Of a stretch of 64,000 nt of DNA, positions 60,127 through 64,000 are shown piece after piece. The notes beneath the pieces were generated by a model. The model was not told the DNA's origin, searched no databases, and saw nothing but the letters and a program-made list of their open reading frames with translations. Every line of letters starts with the position of its first letter. Positions within the stretch are counted from its first letter, which is position 1. Both the position numbers and the translations under genes were made by a program. The stretch is from Chelatococcus sp. YT9 (GTDB lineage Bacteria > Pseudomonadota > Alphaproteobacteria > Rhizobiales > Beijerinckiaceae): the NCBI RefSeq assembly GCF_018398315.1, contig NZ_JAHBRW010000002.1, forward strand, positions 418,637 through 482,636, written 5' to 3'.

Positions 60127-60232
60127 GATCGGCTCCCGGAGAAAGCTCGCCTGTTGCCGGTGCGCTCTGCCCGCGATTTGAAGCACACCTACCGTCGAAG
60201 GCTGCCTGCCAATGCAAAGTCACTCACTTTCT

Positions 60233-60691
60233 TCAGGAACGGAATATACCGCCAATAATCGGCAAAGGTACATTGAGCCCAATACTAAAGACGAGACTAC
60301 AGAACACCGCCAAGCAAATGCTGATCAGAAGGTTCTGCCTGAGCGAAATGCGCGGGCTGGCAAGGCACGACGTGAACGTGGTGACAAAGGTGCCGGGCAA
60401 CATGCCCAGTTGATCGGCAAAGGCCGCGAAGACCACCGTGGCAAGAGAGAGGAAAGTGATGGCCCGCCAGGGAACCACCCCGAACGGGCGTTCGCACCCC
60501 GAGGAGAACGCGCGGACGATGACAGCAACGCCTGTTACCGCAAGGCAGGCCGCGAGCATGGCCGGAAAGAACCCTGGCCCCATCTGCGTTGCCGTCCCGA
60601 CTGACATCGTGTTGAGCGACATGTAGCCATAGGTGGCGGCAAAGGCGATGAAGATCAGTCCCGCCGTCAGGTCCTTGCGGTTGATATCCAT
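60233..60691 (-). CDS. tctB: tripartite tricarboxylate transporter small permease TctB (second copy)
   Basis: 152 residues with about four hydrophobic segments and the family mark MGPGFFPAMLAACLA. N-terminus INRKDLTAGLIFIAFAATYG. Start at the ATG at 60689-60691 behind GGGGAGGAGAGG. It follows the dehydrogenase gene by 21 bp. Low similarity to the first TctB is normal for this subunit. Confidence 0.88.
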   Translation of the reverse strand: MDINRKDLTAGLIFIAFAATYGYMSLNTMSVGTATQMGPGFFPAMLAACLAVTGVAVIVRAFSSGCERPFGVVPWRAITFLSLATVVFAAFADQLGMLPGTFVTTFTSCLASPRISLRQNLLISICLAVFCSLVFSIGLNVPLPIIGGIFRS

Positions 60692-60712
60692 GGCCTCTCC
60701 TCCCCGATACAA

Positions 60713-61606
60713 TCAGGCGCGAACCTCAACGCCGCCCCATTCTTCGACGACCCGGCAAATCGAGGTGAAGTCGGAACCAGGGCCAAACTTGGCGTTGGTA
60801 ACGGCCAGCATCTGCCTGACGACCGCCCCGGCCACCATGGGAACTCCCATGGCTTCGGCTTCGTCGATGCACATGCGCACGTCCTTGTAGGATAAGCCCG
60901 TAGCAAAACCGAAGTCGAAACTGCCCGGCAGGACGGATTTGGGAAACTTGTCTTGCGTTGCGCTGTTACGTCCGCTTCCAGCGTTGATGATGTCGAGAAG
61001 AACCTGGGGATCGATGCCAGCTTTGGCGCCCATCACCATGGCCTCGGAGGAGACCACCATGGCGGCTGCGGCCAGTAGATTGTTGGCCAGTTTGGCGACC
61101 TGCGCCAGACCTGCCTTTTCCCCAACGTAGAAGATGCGGCCGAATTTGGCGATGATGTCTTCGGCCTGGTCGAAAGCGGCTCTGGGACCGGAAACCATCA
61201 CCGCCAACGTGCCATTCGTCGCGCCGGCGATTCCGCCACTGACAGGACAGTCAAGCCAGCTACGGCCCGTCTCCGCCAGGCCGGCGCTGATATGTGCCGC
61301 AGCGCTCGGTCCGGATGTGGACAGGTCGATGACGGTCTTGACGCGTTCCCCTCCGGCCACGCCATCGGCGCCCAGAACGACGGCTCGGACGATGTCGGGC
61401 GTGGGGAGACTGACCAGCACGATGTCAGCGTTGTCTCCAACTCCTTTTGGAGAGGCCGCGGCAATCGCCCCGCGCTCCTCGGCCCGCCGGACCGCTTCGG
61501 CGCTCGTATCGAAAACTGTAACCTTATGACCGGCGGCAAGCAGGCGAGCCACCATCGGCCCACCCATGCGACCGAGGCCGACAAAGCCAATCTGGCGCGA
61601 ATCCAT
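60713..61606 (-). CDS. 3-hydroxyisobutyrate dehydrogenase-like beta-hydroxyacid dehydrogenase
   Basis: 297 residues. NAD(P) loop GFVGLGRMGGPMVARLL, substrate loop CPVSGGIAGATNGTL and catalytic Lys in AQVAKLANNLL are intact; DMRMCIDEA-like end (KDVRMCIDEAEAMGVP). Oxidises a 3-hydroxy acid such as 3-hydroxyisobutyrate, tartronate or 6-phosphogluconate-like substrates. Start at the ATG at 61604-61606, GAGGGG upstream; a long in-frame extension overlaps the MBL gene and is rejected. In an operon with CMD, MBL and TTT genes it suggests a hydroxy-dicarboxylate route. Confidence 0.91.
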   Translation of the reverse strand: MDSRQIGFVGLGRMGGPMVARLLAAGHKVTVFDTSAEAVRRAEERGAIAAASPKGVGDNADIVLVSLPTPDIVRAVVLGADGVAGGERVKTVIDLSTSGPSAAAHISAGLAETGRSWLDCPVSGGIAGATNGTLAVMVSGPRAAFDQAEDIIAKFGRIFYVGEKAGLAQVAKLANNLLAAAAMVVSSEAMVMGAKAGIDPQVLLDIINAGSGRNSATQDKFPKSVLPGSFDFGFATGLSYKDVRMCIDEAEAMGVPMVAGAVVRQMLAVTNAKFGPGSDFTSICRVVEEWGGVEVRA

Positions 61607-61637
61607 GAAAAACCCCTCGTGTTTCCTCAAGCCGTCG

Positions 61638-62447
61638 TTAGAGAGCCGGCAAAGGTTTGGGTGCCGCGTCCAGCCGGCTGATCCAACCGGCGGTGGCGCT
61701 GCTGTGGGATGGGTAGAGCTCTGTGACGAGCGGGTCGTGGCCGGGAATGATGTGATCGAGCCCGGGCGCCAACCGCTCCAGCCTTTGATAGCCGGCGAAA
61801 ACATCGGCGACGCTGTCCACCGTCGGGAAGACCTTCCGGCGGCGCAGATGCGCGTAGTGATGCGCGGTATCGGAGGCAATGATCACCGGGCCGCGCAGGG
61901 TCTCGACGCGCAATGCCTGCAGGCCGCGCGCATGCCCGCCGAGATGGTGGAGGGTGATGCCGGGGAAAAGCTCGCTGTCGCCATCATGGAAACAGACGCG
62001 CCCGGCATAGACGCGGCGGACCATCGCCACCACGTCCTCCAGCTCATAGGGATGGTTCATGCCCGGATGGCACATGCAGCGCCCGGTGGCGAAACCCATC
62101 TCGCTGTCCTGGAGGTGGAAGCGCGCCCGCGGAAAAAGCCCGTCATTGCCCGCATGATCATAATGCATGTGGGTGATGACCACATCCTCGACGGTTTCAG
62201 GATCGACCCCGAGCGCGATCAAGCCCTCGCGCACGGGATGCACGATCGTCCTGCCGCGCAGCTGCGCGCCGCGCTGATCGAAGCCGGTGTCGACCACGAC
62301 CGTGCGCGCGGCATTGCGCAGGACCCAGACATAATAATTCAACGGCATCGGCCCATTGTGCGGGTCGCCGCCGATGAAGTTCTCGGCCGCGCCGCGCTCA
62401 TGCCGCGCATAGGCAATGGCATAGGCTTCGTAGAGGTGATCGTTCAC
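61638..62447 (-). CDS. MBL-fold metallo-hydrolase (AHL lactonase-like)
   Basis: 269 residues. Two-zinc site HMHYDH (His93, His95, Asp97, His98), a further His in LHHLGGHARG and Asp in IIASDTAHHY, closing His in HIIPGHDPLV. Overall order and length resemble N-acyl homoserine lactonases. In this operon it more likely opens a lactone of the catabolic route than quenches quorum signals; it stands between a CMD (lactone decarboxylase fold) and a dehydrogenase gene. Both readings are inference. Confidence 0.88.
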   Translation of the reverse strand: MNDHLYEAYAIAYARHERGAAENFIGGDPHNGPMPLNYYVWVLRNAARTVVVDTGFDQRGAQLRGRTIVHPVREGLIALGVDPETVEDVVITHMHYDHAGNDGLFPRARFHLQDSEMGFATGRCMCHPGMNHPYELEDVVAMVRRVYAGRVCFHDGDSELFPGITLHHLGGHARGLQALRVETLRGPVIIASDTAHHYAHLRRRKVFPTVDSVADVFAGYQRLERLAPGLDHIIPGHDPLVTELYPSHSSATAGWISRLDAAPKPLPAL

Positions 62448-62467
62448 AGCGGCGCTCCGACAGGTCG

Positions 62468-62851
62468 TTATTTGCCCGCGTCCAGTTCAGCAAAGGCCTC
62501 GCGCGCAATGCGGAAGGAATCGACGCCCGCGGGGATGCCGCAATAAATCGCCACCTGCAGGAAGACTTCGCGGATTTCCTCCTTGGAAACGCCGTTCCTC
62601 AGCGCCCCCTTGACGTGCATCTTCAGTTCGTGCGGCCGGTTCAGCGCGCTGATCATCGCGAGGTTGAGCAGGCTGCGCGTGCGGCGATCGAGCGTGTCCC
62701 GGCCCCAGACCGCGCCCCAGCAATACTCGGTGGTCAGTTCCTGCATCGGTCGATTGAAGTCGTCAGCCGACGCGAAGGACTTTTCGACGAATTCAGCGCC
62801 GAGCACGGCCTTGCGGATTTCGAGGCCCGTATCAAAGGTTTTCTGATCCAT
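62468..62851 (-). CDS. carboxymuconolactone decarboxylase (CMD) family protein
   Basis: 127 residues, the size of PcaC. Core region EYCWGAVWGRDTLDRRTRSLLNLAMISALNRPHELKMHVKGALRNG (read in parts) with the conserved Glu, Cys-free active site and His near residue 80, as in gamma-carboxymuconolactone decarboxylase rather than CxxC peroxidases. It lies 12 bp after the MmgE/PrpD gene and 20 bp before the MBL gene. Acts on a lactone or related acid; protocatechuate genes are not nearby. Confidence 0.9.
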   Translation of the reverse strand: MDQKTFDTGLEIRKAVLGAEFVEKSFASADDFNRPMQELTTEYCWGAVWGRDTLDRRTRSLLNLAMISALNRPHELKMHVKGALRNGVSKEEIREVFLQVAIYCGIPAGVDSFRIAREAFAELDAGK

Positions 62852-62863
62852 TGTCTTGTCCTG

Positions 62864-64000
62864 TCAGTGATGGACGCGCGGCACTTGCAGCGCGTTGAGG
62901 GGAATAGCATCGTCAGCATCGGCGAGAGTGTCGATGAAGATGGCAAGGGCGCCAGCCTGCGCCTCGCCCAGCGCCTGCGCCGCGAATGCTCGAAAGCGCT
63001 CCTGAACCATGGCGGGCGTCGCGACGAGCACATCATCCAACGCCCGCTCGATCTGCCGGCCATCATCAAGCGTCAGCGTGACCCTGGCGGGCTGGCGTCG
63101 CGGATAGGCGGCGGTTAGATCGGGCGCAGCCACGAGCGTCGTCGCTGCAATCAGCCGTGAAATCTCGGGGTCGTCGAGGTCGGTGTAATTGGAGGCGTCG
63201 AGCTTTCCGCGGGCGACGGCAGCGGCGACCCCGAACTGGATGCTCATCTTCGCAGCAAGCATGGTGCCGAACGGGCCCGTGGCGTCGCATCCGGGATAGA
63301 GCAACGCGGCCTCTGTAGCATCGATGCGGATCGCCACCACCCGCGAACTGCCGTCGTCCATTTGCAGCCGGGCTGCGAGCGCGGCCTGGCTCGGCGTTTG
63401 CGCGAAGTTGCAGGCCGGGGCCTGCTTATGGAATACGTTGACAATCTCGTACTGGCCGTCGGCGAACAATGGCTTCGGCACGGCTGGATCGCGGCGGGCG
63501 AAGGCCCGGAACAGGCCGGCGTTGCCTTCGATGATATCGCGCGTCGCGAAAGCTCCAGCCCGCGCCAGATCGGCGCAGACCAGGGCGTTGCGGGCGGCAA
63601 AACCGGCGTGAAAGTACATGTCGCTGCCGCCTGGAACCGGCCATTGATTGAGGCCGGCGGCGCAGTTCACGGCCAGCGACAGCGCCGAGGCGGTCTGCTC
63701 GGTATCGAACCCCCGTAAATGGCAAAGCGCTGCCACGGCAGCGAAGGGCCCGACGAGCCCCGTCGGACGAAACAGCCGCGCCAGTTCGGCTGTCATCAGT
63801 GCGCTTCCCAGACACGCGCCGGCCTCGTAGCCGACAATGCCGGCGGCGAGCAATTCACGCCCGGCTACAGTTCGCCCAGCCTGCGCAAGATCGGCGAGCA
63901 AGGCTGGCCACACCACGATACCGAGGTGGGCGATCGCGCCGACGTGCATGTCCTCCCGCACCAGGCCATGCGCGGCGACGGCGTTGGCGAAGGCGGCATC
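62864..64000 (-). CDS. MmgE/PrpD family protein, 5' partial
   Basis: 378 residues visible. The frame continues open to the window edge and begins DAAFANAVAAHGLVREDMHVG, the conserved AxFANGxxAHxxxxDD-like entry of the family, so the GTG near 63961 is internal and the true start lies right of the window. Further marks: HLGIVVWPALLADL, GYEAGACLGSAL, GPFAAVAALCHLRGFD. Member of the same fold as the protein at 22181-23536, but clearly a different subgroup. First visible gene of the leftward operon ending with tctA. Confidence 0.87.
   Translation of the reverse strand, partial: DAAFANAVAAHGLVREDMHVGAIAHLGIVVWPALLADLAQAGRTVAGRELLAAGIVGYEAGACLGSALMTAELARLFRPTGLVGPFAAVAALCHLRGFDTEQTASALSLAVNCAAGLNQWPVPGGSDMYFHAGFAARNALVCADLARAGAFATRDIIEGNAGLFRAFARRDPAVPKPLFADGQYEIVNVFHKQAPACNFAQTPSQAALAARLQMDDGSSRVVAIRIDATEAALLYPGCDATGPFGTMLAAKMSIQFGVAAAVARGKLDASNYTDLDDPEISRLIAATTLVAAPDLTAAYPRRQPARVTLTLDDGRQIERALDDVLVATPAMVQERFRAFAAQALGEAQAGALAIFIDTLADADDAIPLNALQVPRVHH

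Noticed and set aside
61607-61879. N-terminal extension of the HIBADH-like protein
   Set aside because: It overlaps the MBL gene in another frame; the ATG at 61606 has a good ribosome binding site and begins directly before the Rossmann fold.
1-64000. CRISPR arrays, tRNA or rRNA genes, prophage or toxin-antitoxin modules
   Set aside because: No regularly spaced repeats, no tRNA T-loop consensus in the non-coding gaps, and no phage, integrase or typical toxin-antitoxin protein pairs were seen.

Overview
The window is a high-GC bacterial chromosome segment. The gene content (two tripartite tricarboxylate transporter systems with Bug-type binding proteins, a nasT-nasS-narK-nirB-nirD-nasA-cysG nitrate block, IclR, TetR and HxlR regulators, MmgE/PrpD proteins) and the codon bias suggest an alphaproteobacterium, most likely Hyphomicrobiales; this is inference. 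I saw no rRNA, tRNA, CRISPR array or intact insertion sequence. Two genes are cut by the window edges: a PQQ-type sugar dehydrogenase lipoprotein on the left and an MmgE/PrpD protein on the right.

Layout. 1-3.2 kb: sorbosone-dehydrogenase-like lipoprotein, a 48-residue glycine-zipper protein and a membrane diguanylate cyclase. 3.8-29.1 kb: a large acyl-CoA catabolic island. It has an SDR and a NicX/M29-like hydrolase divergent from a cyclase-family amidohydrolase. A tightly coupled leftward operon (17193 to 7009) follows: MaoC-type hydratase, DUF35 OB-fold protein, SCP2-thiolase/aldolase-like protein, aldehyde dehydrogenase, SDR, acyl-CoA dehydrogenase, a fused double CaiB/BaiF CoA-transferase and an AMP-forming acyl-CoA ligase. 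Next come an AMACR-type racemase, an IclR regulator, and an uptake operon (two paralogous Bug proteins, MDR reductase, MmgE/PrpD, TctB, TctA). A divergent NDP-forming acyl-CoA synthetase plus TetR pair closes the island. The set implies import of a branched carboxylate, CoA activation, alpha-methyl racemisation, dehydrogenation, hydration and probably retro-aldol chain shortening with oxidation of the released aldehyde. Six copies of TACYNNNNRGTA and three KdgR-like boxes lie in front of these genes and probably tie the island to the local TetR and IclR regulators.

29.2-37.2 kb: accessory genes: a secreted HExxH/DUF4214 protein, an SDR-SnoaL pair divergent from HxlR, a cupin divergent from TetR across a shared palindrome, an ABC exporter, an ABM-domain protein and an epoxide-hydrolase-like enzyme.

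37.6-47.9 kb: nitrate assimilation. nasT-nasS precede a leader holding a sigma-54-type promoter, a hairpin with an ANTAR-type hexaloop and a 14-bp intrinsic terminator. Behind it lie narK, nirB, nirD, nasA and cysG, a typical NasT antitermination arrangement.

48.3-55.2 kb: an IclR-controlled sugar-acid operon: DapA-like aldolase/dehydratase, ABC binding protein and two permeases (no ATPase present), 2-hydroxyacid dehydrogenase, sugar isomerase. 55.3-58.1 kb: DEAD-box helicase and phytanoyl-CoA dioxygenase-like protein. 58.6-64 kb: a second leftward operon: MmgE/PrpD, CMD, MBL lactonase-like, 3-hydroxyisobutyrate-dehydrogenase-like, TctB, TctA.
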